In this document: piece after piece, positions 54,335 to 63,040 of the stretch
How positions within the stretch are numbered: position 1 is the first letter of the stretch
Layout: every line of letters starts with the position of its first letter
Source of the DNA: Halonatronum saccharophilum DSM 13868
GTDB lineage: Bacteria > Bacillota > Halanaerobiia > Halobacteroidales > Halobacteroidaceae
Direction of reading: 5' to 3'
Assembly (NCBI RefSeq): GCF_000517025.1
Contig: NZ_KI912092.1
Location: 88,724 to 152,723, forward strand
DNA: 64,000 bases
Made by a program: the position numbers and the translations under genes
Notes under the pieces: model-generated
What the model was told of the DNA's origin: nothing
The model's input: only the letters and a program-made list of their open reading frames with translations
The model's database searches: none

Positions 54335-55531
54335 CTACATTTTTTCTTTTAATTTATCTACTAGATCTTACATATCATCTGAAGTCTTTACTAATAACTT
54401 TGCAGACTCTGCTATTTGATGAATAGTTGCAGATTGCTCTTGAGTAAAAGCACTAGCCTCTTGAGTAGCAGGATTGTCCTCTAATGCTGCTGAAATATTT
54501 TCGATCAATTCTACAGTCCTTTGAGCACTACTTATAGTATTATTTTGCACCTCTTTTACCATTTCCCCAATTCTCTCAACTGCTGAAGAAGATTCATCAG
54601 CCAAGTTCTTAATCTCCTGAGCTACAACTGCAAAACCTCTAGCATGATCCCCAGCCCTTGTTGTTTCTATAGAAGCATTTAAAGATAGTAGGTTTGTTTG
54701 ACTAGCAATCTTCTCTATAGTCCTTATAGCTTCTTCTATCTTTTCAGATGTTTATTTTGACATTTGGGCCAAATTTTTAATCTCATCACTTGCATCTTGA
54801 GCATGAATTGCTTGTTATTGGCTTCTTTCTGATATATCCATTACATTATTAGTCAACTCAGTAGAAGCATTACTCAACTCTTCAGTAGAACTAGCTAAAT
54901 TCCTTGATACATCAGTTATATTATCACTTGATGAGCTTAATGTTCCTACAGTACTATCTAGCTCCATAAATTCAGCAATATATGTCTCCATTGCTATCTG
55001 GATATCAATATTAGTAATCTTCAAAAAAGCCATTATAGTTGCTGATGCCTTCTTTTTATCCTCTGTGAAATATTGACTTATCCTAGAAATAACCTCACTA
55101 TAATAGGTGGCATAACTTCGGATATAATACTTTGGTCCTAGGTTAATCCTATTATGAACTTTTTCAATCTTAAACCTTTCTTTAAAGTACTCAACACCAT
55201 AACCACCATCGACTCCACCAACCAAATCTAAAAAGTACTTCTTCTGCACACCAGTCAAAGAACTAATATTACTATGTGCATCAATGATCATCTTCATAGG
55301 CTTAAATCTATAGATATGCTCATAAAACCTATCTACTAAATCATCAGCAATACTATGAAAAAATCCTTTCATCTCTTTTAGTAAACCTACATCCTCTATT
55401 CCAAAATCAACTATATCCTTTCTATGCTTAATCTCCTTAGGAGTTAAATCATCTATTCCAGATATCCCCTTAGAAAACTCCTTAAACTCCTTTAGCATCT
55501 TAGCATGATCAAAATTTTTCATAATTAACAC
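54335..55531 (-). pseudogene. Protoglobin-domain chemoreceptor interrupted by three in-frame TAA codons
   Basis: A single frame of 398 codons. Residues 1-190 are a globin-coupled-sensor (protoglobin/HemAT-like) domain: FHSIADDLVDRFYEHIY, and a helix with the likely haem-ligand His (KVHNRINLGPKYYIRSYATY). The rest is a cytoplasmic chemoreceptor signalling domain. TAA occurs at codons 239 (54815-54817), 260 (54752-54754) and 388 (54368-54370). The surrounding sequence continues in frame each time (SQ*QAIHAQD, MSK*TSEKIEEA, SDDM*DLVDKLKEKM). There is no frameshift. The tip reads SLNASIETTRAGDH instead of the usual [14 protein letters not shown], so decay seems real. A near-perfect Fur box lies upstream. 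Confidence 0.85.
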
Positions 55532-55625
55532 CTCTTCCTTCTATCATTGCAACTTACTAGAAATTAAGTCCAACTATAAGACAATGTATAATTCTCTTCA
55601 CCTTCTACTTTATAGTCGTTTGTTC

Positions 55626-55644
55626 GATATTGATAATCATTATC
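55626..55644. promoter_or_regulatory. Fur box, 18 of 19 consensus positions
   Basis: GATATTGATAATCATTATC differs from the Fur consensus at one base. It lies 95 bp upstream of the protoglobin chemoreceptor start. On the minus strand, a candidate promoter TTATCA-N16-TATAAA (-10 at 55614-55609) has its -35 inside the box, so binding would block transcription when iron is plentiful. Confidence 0.8.
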
Positions 55645-55688
55645 CTTTAATTTCATTCTTTTTATTTTCTCACTATAAACTATAACCC

Positions 55689-55748
55689 TAAATAAAAGAA
55701 GAAGGCTATGGCTTCCTAAAGGAAGCCATAGCCTTCTTCTTTTATTTA
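55689..55748 (-). terminator. Strong terminator of the acc-pfk-pyk operon
   Basis: A 60-bp near-perfect palindrome: arms containing AGAAGAAGGCTATGGCTTCC and its complement around AAA, flanked by A/T-rich ends (TAAATAAAAG and CTTTTATTTA). It lies 8 bp past the pyruvate kinase stop. Confidence 0.9.
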
Positions 55749-55756
55749 GATATTAC

Positions 55757-57175
55757 TTACTCAACAATATCTACTTTTAACAGGTTAGTAGTACCAGACT
55801 CTTTAACAGGAGTTCCAGCAGTAATAACAACTAGATCACCTTTGCTAGCATAATCTGCATTTACTACAGCATTAATAGAATCTTCAATCATTCCATCAAC
55901 AGATTCACTAATTTCTGCTAGAATTGGATTGACACCCCAAGTTAAGATCAGCTTATTAAATACTCTCTGACTAGAAGTTACAGCAACAACGGGAGTGTTA
56001 GGTCTATATTTTGATACCATCTTAGCAGTATAACCAGATTGAGTAGAAGTAATTATAGCGGCAGCATTTAATTCATAAGCACTCTTGCAAGTAGCATAAC
56101 TGATAGAATCAGTTACAGTATCAGTTGCAGCTAAAGTATCTCTATCCATTAACTTCTTATACTCTAAGCTTTTTTCAGTCTCGATAGCAATTCTAGCCAT
56201 AGTCTCAACGGACTCAACCGGATAGTCTCCAGCTGCTGTTTCACCAGAAAGCATAGTAGCATCTGTACCATCGTAGATAGCATTAGCAACGTCACTAGCT
56301 TCTGCTCTAGTTGGACGTGGGTTATCCTGCATAGAATCTAACATTTGAGTTGCTGTAATAACTGGTTTTCCAACCCTATTACACTTTTGAATCATCATTT
56401 TTTGGGCAGCAGGTACCTTTTCTGGTGGTATCTCTACACCTAAATCTCCACGAGCTACCATCAATCCATCAGCCACTTCAATAATCTCATCTATATTCTC
56501 TACACCTTCTTGATTTTCAATCTTAGGTATAATATGAATATCAGCATTAGCTTCTTCTAAAATCTCTCTAATAGCTAGTACATCATCAGCTTTACGAACA
56601 AAAGAAGCAGCAATAAAATCTACACCCTGCTCAATACCAAATTTGATATCAGAAATATCTTTATCAGTAATTGCTGGTAGATTAACAGATACACCTGGTA
56701 AGTTAACACCTTTTCTAGAACCTAACTTACCTCCATTAACAACATTACAAACAACCTCGCTACCATTAATGCTCTTAACTTCTAATCCAATTAATCCATC
56801 ATCAATTAAGATTGTATCTCCTGGATTCATATCCTTTGGTAAGTCCTTATAGCTTACTGAAGTTCTAGTAGAGTTTCCTTGAATCTCTTCTGTAGTTAAA
56901 GTGAATTCTTGTCCATCTTCTAAAACTACCTTTTCATCATTTTCTAACATACCAGTTCTAATCTCTGGACCTTTAGTATCTAAAAGAACAGCTACTGGCT
57001 TTCCTTTCTCCTTAGATAATCTTCTGATTCTTTCAATTCTAGTTCCATGCTCTTGATGATCACCATGAGAGAAGTTAAGGCGAGCTACATTCATCCCAGC
57101 ATCCATTAGATTTGCTAGCATCTCCTCACTTTCACTTGCAGGTCCTATTGTACATACAATCTTAGTTCTTCTCAT
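55757..57175 (-). CDS. pyk: Pyruvate kinase
   Basis: 472 residues, the short form without the extra C-terminal PEP-utiliser-like domain of some Bacillus enzymes. Opens [23 protein letters not shown] carries substrate residues; [16 protein letters not shown] has the catalytic Lys region; [12 protein letters not shown] is the family signature. Converts PEP and ADP to pyruvate and ATP. Last gene of the accD-accA-pfkA-pyk operon, 30 bp after pfkA. Confidence 0.96.
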   Translation of the reverse strand: MRRTKIVCTIGPASESEEMLANLMDAGMNVARLNFSHGDHQEHGTRIERIRRLSKEKGKPVAVLLDTKGPEIRTGMLENDEKVVLEDGQEFTLTTEEIQGNSTRTSVSYKDLPKDMNPGDTILIDDGLIGLEVKSINGSEVVCNVVNGGKLGSRKGVNLPGVSVNLPAITDKDISDIKFGIEQGVDFIAASFVRKADDVLAIREILEEANADIHIIPKIENQEGVENIDEIIEVADGLMVARGDLGVEIPPEKVPAAQKMMIQKCNRVGKPVITATQMLDSMQDNPRPTRAEASDVANAIYDGTDATMLSGETAAGDYPVESVETMARIAIETEKSLEYKKLMDRDTLAATDTVTDSISYATCKSAYELNAAAIITSTQSGYTAKMVSKYRPNTPVVAVTSSQRVFNKLILTWGVNPILAEISESVDGMIEDSINAVVNADYASKGDLVVITAGTPVKESGTTNLLKVDIVE

Positions 57176-57205
57176 TAATATTTCCTCCTCAATGATTATA
57201 TATAT

Positions 57206-58213
57206 TTAAATTGATAAAATGTTAGCTAGTTCATATAAGTCCTTATCAAATTCTTTCTTACCTTCAATAGCATCCTTAATATCTGATACTTCAATTTTAT
57301 TATGTATTAAACCAACCATCTTATTGGTTTCACCCGCTAGCATAGCATCAACAGCTGCAGCACCTAGTCTACTAGCTAATAATCTATCACGCCCAGTTGG
57401 AGATCCACCACGTTGGATATGACCTAAAATTGAAACTCTAGTATCAAAACCAGTTCTCTCATTGATAATCCTTCCTATAGTGAAAGCATTACTTTCATTA
57501 ACATCTCTATTTGTCTCAAACTCATTACCTTCAAATTCAACACCTTCAGCTACCAAAATAATGCTATGAATTTTACCCTTTTCATAACCTTTTTGTACCT
57601 TGTCACAAACTTCATCAATATTAAACTTAATTTCAGGTACTAGTATAGATTCTGCACCTCCTGCTAATCCTGCAGCCAAGGTTAAGAAACCAGCATGACG
57701 CCCCATAGCTTCAATTACAAAAGCTCTTTCATGAGAACTTGCAGTATCACGTATCTTAGTAATGGCATCAATAATTGTATTCATAGCAGTATCATAACCA
57801 ATAGAATCGTCTGTACAAGCAATATCATTATCGATTGTACCAGGGACACCTATAGTTTTAATTCCAGTTTCATTAGTCAATAACATAGCTCCTGTAAAGG
57901 ATCCATCTCCACCAATTACAACTAGCCCTTCAGCGCCTTCTTTTCTTAGCTGATCTGCTGCTTTTTGGCGGCCTTCTTTAGTTCTAAACTCTTCACAGCG
58001 AGCAGATCTTAAGAAGGTTCCTCCGCGATTAATAATATCACTTACAGCACTTGCACCCAATGTAATAAAGTCACCTTCAATTAACCCAGCATAACCTCTA
58101 TTTACACCTATAACCTCTACACCTTCATAGATGGCTTTTCTAACTACTGCTCTAACAGCAGCATTCATACCTGGTGAATCTCCACCACTAGTCAAGACAG
58201 CTATCTTTTTCAT
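57206..58213 (-). CDS. pfkA: ATP-dependent 6-phosphofructokinase
   Basis: 335 residues. [15 protein letters not shown] (ATP loop with GGD, the Gly typical of ATP rather than pyrophosphate use), [40 protein letters not shown] (catalytic Asp) and the [15 protein letters not shown] effector/substrate loop. Committing step of glycolysis. Lies 36 bp after accA and 30 bp before pyk. Confidence 0.96.
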   Translation of the reverse strand: MKKIAVLTSGGDSPGMNAAVRAVVRKAIYEGVEVIGVNRGYAGLIEGDFITLGASAVSDIINRGGTFLRSARCEEFRTKEGRQKAADQLRKEGAEGLVVIGGDGSFTGAMLLTNETGIKTIGVPGTIDNDIACTDDSIGYDTAMNTIIDAITKIRDTASSHERAFVIEAMGRHAGFLTLAAGLAGGAESILVPEIKFNIDEVCDKVQKGYEKGKIHSIILVAEGVEFEGNEFETNRDVNESNAFTIGRIINERTGFDTRVSILGHIQRGGSPTGRDRLLASRLGAAAVDAMLAGETNKMVGLIHNKIEVSDIKDAIEGKKEFDKDLYELANILSI

Positions 58214-58249
58214 AGTAATTTCCTCCTTGATGAATTCTTAGATGGCAGC

Positions 58250-59230
58250 TTATTTTTCTACTATCTCTCCAACCTTTTCTTTAACCTGCCCCATTTTTCT
58301 AAATTTATTATATCTATTATCTAGTAATTCTTCTTTAGATAAGGTTTGTAAAAACTCTATTTCTTTCATAATCTCTTCTTTTAATAATTGTGCACTAAGA
58401 TTGTAATCTTTATGCGCACCTCCTGGAGGTTCTGACACTATAGTATCAATAATACCAAGCTCTAAGAGATCATTGGCTGTTATCTTTAAAGCTTTAGCAG
58501 CAGCTTTAGCTTCCTTAGCATCCTTCCACAATATAGCAGCACAAGCCTCTGGAGAACATACTGAGTAATAAGTGTACTCTAGCATCATTACCTTATCACC
58601 TACTCCAATTCCTAATGCTCCACCGCTACCTCCCTCTCCAAGGATAACCACGATAATAGGAACATCAATGCCTGCCATCTCCATCATATTCTTAGCAATA
58701 GCTTCAGCTTGACCCCTCTCTTCGGCTCCTAGACCAGGGTAAGCTCCTGGAGTATTAATAAGAGCTACTATTGGACGATTAAATTTCTCTGCTTGTTTCA
58801 TCAAACGCAAAGCTTTTCTATAACCTTCAGGATGAGCCATTCCAAAGTTTCTCTCTATATTATCTTTGGTCGTCTTCCCTTTTTGGTGCCCAATAATTGT
58901 CACTGGCATTCTACCTATAGTTCCAATCCCACCAATTAAAGCCTTATCATCTCCAAATTGACGATCACCATGAAGTTCGATAAAATCATCACAAATTAAA
59001 TTAATATAGTCTAAGGTCACTGGTCGCTCGGGATGCCTTGCTATTTGAAGCACTTGCCATGGTTCTAATTGAGAGAAGATTTCTTCTCTCAATGTAGTAG
59101 TCCTACTCTTTAAACGCTCAATCTCATCAGTCAAATCTATATCCTTCATCTCCATAAAATTACGCAACTCTTGAATCTTTGCTTCTAGTTCTACAAGAGG
59201 TTTTTCAAAGTCTAAATAATTACTCGCCAT
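58250..59230 (-). CDS. accA: Acetyl-CoA carboxylase carboxyltransferase, alpha subunit
   Basis: About 326 residues from the ATG at 59230 (GAGGTG six bases upstream); a GTG at 59239 is in frame. LDFEKPLVELEAKIQELR is the family N-terminus. RNFGMAHPEGYRKALR, INTPGAYPGLGAEERGQ and ILGEGGSGGALGIGVGD form the crotonase-like carboxyl-transfer site. Makes malonyl-CoA with AccD. Overlaps the end of accD, so the two subunits are co-translated. Confidence 0.96.
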   Translation of the reverse strand: MASNYLDFEKPLVELEAKIQELRNFMEMKDIDLTDEIERLKSRTTTLREEIFSQLEPWQVLQIARHPERPVTLDYINLICDDFIELHGDRQFGDDKALIGGIGTIGRMPVTIIGHQKGKTTKDNIERNFGMAHPEGYRKALRLMKQAEKFNRPIVALINTPGAYPGLGAEERGQAEAIAKNMMEMAGIDVPIIVVILGEGGSGGALGIGVGDKVMMLEYTYYSVCSPEACAAILWKDAKEAKAAAKALKITANDLLELGIIDTIVSEPPGGAHKDYNLSAQLLKEEIMKEIEFLQTLSKEELLDNRYNKFRKMGQVKEKVGEIVEK

Positions 59231-60131
59231 TATCTTCACCTCTCAAATCATGAATAGATAATATTTTAGCTAAAACATTCTTTAAATCTGATCTCTTTAC
59301 TACTTTATCAATCATTCCATGTTCTAATAAAAATTCAGCTGTTTGAAAACCTTCAGGTAGGTCACGATTGATAGTCTGCTTAATTACCCTTGGCCCGGCA
59401 AAACCGATCTTGGCCCCTGGCTCAGCAATATTAATATCACCTAAAGAAGCAAAACTAGCAGAGATTCCACCATAGGTTGGATCTGTTAGTATGGAGATAA
59501 ATAATCCACCTGCTTTATCTAACCTCTTTAAAGCTGCACTTGTCTTAGCCATTTGCATCAAGGAGAACATCCCTTCATACATACGAGCACCACCACCTCC
59601 ACCAGCTACGATAATCAAAGGTAGTTGCTTTTCAATAGCTCTTTCAATAGCTAAAGTAAGTTTTTCACCTACTACTGAGTTCATACTTCCCATTAAAAAC
59701 CTTGAATCTAAGGCTGCTAAAGAGACCTTATGACCAGATATTTTAGCAATTCCTGTAACGACAGCATCTTTTAGCCCTGTTTTCTTCTGATATTTATTTA
59801 TCTTAGAATCATATTTAGGAAAATCAAGTGGATTATCTGCTTCTAACTCTTCATCATACTCCTCAAACCATTGATCATCAACTAATAAAGATATTCTCTC
59901 TGTAGCAGTTAACCTAAAATGATGCCCACAGCTTGGACATACCTTTAAATGTTCACTTAACTTCTTATTAAATATGATTTCCTTACACCTTTTACATTTG
60001 GTCCATAGATCATCTGGCATCTCTCTTTTATTTTCTTCTTTATTAGATTTTATTCTGTCTTTATCTCTTCTTGATCGACTCTTCCGCTCAACAGTAACAT
60101 ATTTAGATTTCCCAAAGAAATCTTTTAGCAA
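59220..60131 (-). CDS. accD: Acetyl-CoA carboxylase carboxyltransferase, beta subunit
   Basis: 303 residues. The N-terminal zinc ribbon is CKRCKEIIF...CPSCGHHF. Catalytic fold: ALDSRFLMGSMNSVVGEK, VAGGGGGARMYEGMFSLMQM, TDPTYGGISASFASLGD and EPGAKIGFAGPRVI. Starts with TTG, preceded by GAGGTG eight bases upstream. First gene of the operon joining fatty acid synthesis to lower glycolysis. The 275-bp region upstream has a hairpin (60269) and a candidate promoter TTGATT...TATAAT with long spacing. Confidence 0.96.
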   Translation of the reverse strand: MLKDFFGKSKYVTVERKSRSRRDKDRIKSNKEENKREMPDDLWTKCKRCKEIIFNKKLSEHLKVCPSCGHHFRLTATERISLLVDDQWFEEYDEELEADNPLDFPKYDSKINKYQKKTGLKDAVVTGIAKISGHKVSLAALDSRFLMGSMNSVVGEKLTLAIERAIEKQLPLIIVAGGGGGARMYEGMFSLMQMAKTSAALKRLDKAGGLFISILTDPTYGGISASFASLGDINIAEPGAKIGFAGPRVIKQTINRDLPEGFQTAEFLLEHGMIDKVVKRSDLKNVLAKILSIHDLRGEDNGE

Positions 60132-60268
60132 AACAGTTCACCTCACTACTAATATAATAGTCTTTTAATTATGATCTTTTTAACATAATTTTTAATCTCT
60201 TTTTAGAATAAGTGTATGTTTTATTATAAACTAATATAGATATTAATAATCAACTTTTATCTTTACAT

Positions 60269-60305
60269 AATAAGACCAGTATTATTTTCAAATACTGGTC
60301 TTATT
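60269..60305. terminator. Hairpin between the small membrane protein gene and accD
   Basis: AATAAGACCAGTATT and AATACTGGTCTTATT form a 15-bp stem around ATTTTC. It is an intrinsic-terminator shape with a weak U tract, about 100 bp past the stop at 60407. Confidence 0.6.
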
Positions 60306-60406
60306 ATAACACAAAATGAACAAATTGCAACTTTATCAGAGCAAATTTTCGTCTTATATGAACTTTAATTGTAATATGTGGAGGTAATGTAATCAGAAAA
60401 GACTCC

Positions 60407-60745
60407 TTAATTATCTATAAGCTCATACATAAAGCTACTTATAACACTTAAAATTATTGAGGCAAAAGTAGCTGCAAATAACCCTGACACATAAAAGTTA
60501 TTAACTAAAACTGCAGTAAACAATAACATTAATCCATTAATTACAAATAAGAACAGTCCAAAGGTCAATATAGTAAAAGGCAGAGTGAATATTGTTAAGA
60601 TTGGCTTAATCAAAGTATTAACCAAACCTAAAATAAAAGCCGCCCATAACCCAGCCCCTAGGGTAGTAATTTGAATCCCTGGAACTATCTGAGCTGTTAA
60701 AACCAAAGCCAACATGGTAATTAATAATCTAGTAATATATCTCAT
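60407..60745 (-). CDS. Phage-holin-superfamily IV small membrane protein (DUF4/PF04020 type)
   Basis: 112 residues from the ATG at 60745, which follows GGAGGGGG by four bases (the frame extends to 60796 without a site). Four membrane spans: RLLITMLALVLTAQIVPG, GAGLWAAFILGLVNTLIKPI, FTLPFTILTFGLFLFVING and SGLFAATFASIILSVISSF. NTLIKPIL...LTLP-like spacing is characteristic of the widespread YvlD/holin-IV-like family. The function is unknown; it is not evidence of a prophage. Confidence 0.85.
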   Translation of the reverse strand: MRYITRLLITMLALVLTAQIVPGIQITTLGAGLWAAFILGLVNTLIKPILTIFTLPFTILTFGLFLFVINGLMLLFTAVLVNNFYVSGLFAATFASIILSVISSFMYELIDN

Positions 60746-60769
60746 TTTACCCCCTCCTTGCTCTTTAAA

Positions 60770-60983
60770 ATTGGAATCAGAAATCAGTAAATTCAAAAAC
60801 CTAAGTTCATATAAACAAAAAAGCTTTACACTGACTAAAATCTGACAAGGCAGGACAATAGATTAAAAAATAAATTTACTAAAAATCTCACCAGACTTTA
60901 GTCAAAGATTTAGTCTCGCCTTTGTCTGCTTTAAGTATTTAGGATTACGTTTTTTAGCTCTCAGCATTTCCTGATTCCAGGCT
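60770..60983. repeat. Dispersed intergenic element abutting the uvrC stop
   Basis: Left arm TTGGAATCAGAAATCAG, core AAAAACCTAAGTTCATAT, internal complementary pieces (GACTAAAATCTGAC and AGACTTTAGTCAAAG), and right arm CAGCATTTCCTGATTCCAG. The right edge is about 5 bp from the uvrC stop codon (60985). No reading frame. Confidence 0.55.
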
Positions 60984-60984
60984 C

Positions 60985-62799
60985 CTAAACTTTAAGATGT
61001 TCATCTAAGTAATCTCTAATCTCTCCAGCCAACTTATAGCTGATCCCTTCAACCTGGGCCAACTCTTCTTCAGATGCTCTTTTAATCTTATCTAAAGATC
61101 CAAAATGTTTCAATAAAGCATTCCTTCTCTTCTTAGCAATTCTAGGTATCTCGTCTAGCATAGAATGGGTTAAGCGCCTTGACCTTAACTTTCTATGGTA
61201 ACTTACTGCAAAACGGTGGGCTTCATCTCTAACCCTTTGGATCAAATAAAGGGCTTGAGAATCTCTAGGTAATATAATCGGTTCACTTTGCCCAGGTAAG
61301 AATACTTCCTCTTCCCTTTTAGCAAGGCCAATTATCTGCTCGTTTCCTCTCCCCAATTCATTAAGTATCTGAACAGCTGAGCTTAGTTGGCCCTTTCCAC
61401 CATCTATTAAGATCAAATCTGGAAAATCTTCACCCCGCTTAAGAAGGCCTGAATACCTTCGATAAACAACCTCTTCCATAGAAGCAAAGTCATTTACCCC
61501 TTCTACAGTCTTAATCTTAAAGCGACGATAATCACTCTTTTTAGGCTTACCATTCTCAAAGACCACCAAAGATGCTACTGTATCAGTTCCTTGAACATGA
61601 GAGATATCGAATCCTTCAATCCTATAAGGAAGCTCCTCTAATCCCAAGTGCTCCTGTAACTGAGCAACTCCTTTAGCAACATTAATAGATTTAAACTTCT
61701 TCTTAAATCTATATTCTTTTAAGTTATATCTAGCATTTCTATAAGCCATCTGAATAAGTTCCTTCTTCTTACCTTGTTTTGGCACCTGTAAATCAACCTT
61801 AGTCCCACGCTTGCTACTTAACCACCCTTCAATCAACTTCAAATCTTCTATCTCAGATTCTATGATGATCTCTTCAGGAATATAATAGACATTATTATAA
61901 TACTGCTTTAAAAAGGCTGCCAAAGTTTCATTTCTATCCTCGACTTTATTAAAGATAAAGTCCTCTTTTCCAATCAATCGACCACTCCTTACTATTAGAA
62001 GCTGGACACAGATATCATCATCTTCTTTGGCAAGGGCAATGATATCTTGATCTATCAGCTTATCTGATACTACCTTCTGCTTTTGGGTTATCTTGTCAAT
62101 GGCCCGAATCTGATCCCTTAACTTTGCTGCTTGCTCAAAATTTAATTCCTTAGATGCTTGGCCCATCTCTTCTTCTAGACCTTTAATCAATTTATTCTCT
62201 TTTCCTTCTAAGATAGATATTCCCTTATCTATTAAGATATTATATTCTTCGACACTTATTTTGTTAATACACGGGCCAACACATTTCTCGATATGATAGT
62301 TTAAACAAGCCCTACTCTCCTTCTTCTCCCCTAACTCTCGCTTGCAGGTTCTTAAAGAGAATAGATTCTGTATTAATTCCAAGATATCATTAACAGCCTT
62401 AGCATCGGTATAAGGGCCAAAATAACGCGAACCATCCTTTTTAACTATCCTTGTCTTAAAGATCCTAGGATAAGTCTCTTCTAGGGTTACCTTAATATAA
62501 GGGTAAGTTTTATCATCCTTAAGTTGAATGTTGTACTTAGGATGGTGCTTCTTAATTAGATTATTCTCTAAGATAAGGGCTTCAACCTCTGTATCTGTTA
62601 TAATATATTCAAAATCTACAATATTATCAACTAAAATTTTAGTCTTAAAGCGGAGGTTCTTATCACTTTGAAAGTAGGAGGAGACTCTATTACGCAAGGA
62701 CTTAGCCTTACCAACATAGATAATCCTCCCCCTAGCATCCTGCATCAAATAAACCCCCGGCTCCTTAGGTAGCTTCCTTGCTTTCTCCCTTAGCTTCAT
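60985..62799 (-). CDS. uvrC: Excinuclease ABC subunit C
   Basis: 604 residues. N-terminal GIY-YIG endonuclease (EPGVYLMQD, IIYVGKAKSLRNRVSSYF), Cys-rich region (CKRELGEKKESRACLNYHIEKC split over a short span), UVR domain (about 200-235, EQAAKLRDQIRAI), RNase H-like C-terminal nuclease (GFDISHVQGTDTVAS, LILIDGGKGQL, RDEAHRFAVSYHR) and the terminal helix-hairpin-helix pair (LLKHFGSLDKIKRASEEEL). Makes both incisions in nucleotide excision repair. Lies beside uvrA, separated by a repeat. Confidence 0.96.
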   Translation of the reverse strand: MKLREKARKLPKEPGVYLMQDARGRIIYVGKAKSLRNRVSSYFQSDKNLRFKTKILVDNIVDFEYIITDTEVEALILENNLIKKHHPKYNIQLKDDKTYPYIKVTLEETYPRIFKTRIVKKDGSRYFGPYTDAKAVNDILELIQNLFSLRTCKRELGEKKESRACLNYHIEKCVGPCINKISVEEYNILIDKGISILEGKENKLIKGLEEEMGQASKELNFEQAAKLRDQIRAIDKITQKQKVVSDKLIDQDIIALAKEDDDICVQLLIVRSGRLIGKEDFIFNKVEDRNETLAAFLKQYYNNVYYIPEEIIIESEIEDLKLIEGWLSSKRGTKVDLQVPKQGKKKELIQMAYRNARYNLKEYRFKKKFKSINVAKGVAQLQEHLGLEELPYRIEGFDISHVQGTDTVASLVVFENGKPKKSDYRRFKIKTVEGVNDFASMEEVVYRRYSGLLKRGEDFPDLILIDGGKGQLSSAVQILNELGRGNEQIIGLAKREEEVFLPGQSEPIILPRDSQALYLIQRVRDEAHRFAVSYHRKLRSRRLTHSMLDEIPRIAKKRRNALLKHFGSLDKIKRASEEELAQVEGISYKLAGEIRDYLDEHLKV

Positions 62800-62835
62800 A
62801 GATACAAACCTCCAAGTCTAAAGATAAAACCTTTT

Positions 62836-63030
62836 GGAACCACTAATTAACAAGAATTGCACTAATATAAGTTCAAAAGATTAAAATGACTTTAATATTT
62901 GTTTAAATAAAATAATCAAATTATGAAATTATTGAAAATTTTAAATTTACTAGTATGAGCTTTATTTTTTTATCTTTTATTTGTGATTATTTGTGTTCAT
63001 TAGTGGTAAAAATATCTTTAAGTTCTTTGC
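62836..63030. repeat. Inverted-repeat element between uvrA and uvrC
   Basis: ACCACTAATTAACAAGAATT near 62840 and TTGTGTTCATTAGTGGT near 62990 are complementary ends. Cores AAGTTCAAAAGATTAAA and TATCTTTAAGTTCTTTGC face each other inside, as in the other dispersed elements. No gene. Confidence 0.5.
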
Positions 63031-63040
63031 TCTTAATAAT

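Noticed and set aside
54368-55531. Two separate genes (a globin-domain protein and a 78-residue chemoreceptor fragment)
   Set aside because: The sequence between and beyond them is homologous chemoreceptor code in the same frame, interrupted only by TAA codons, so one broken gene is the better reading; a translated globin-only product remains possible.
60407-60745. Prophage holin
   Set aside because: The PF04020-type four-span protein is a common chromosomal family; there are no phage genes nearby.
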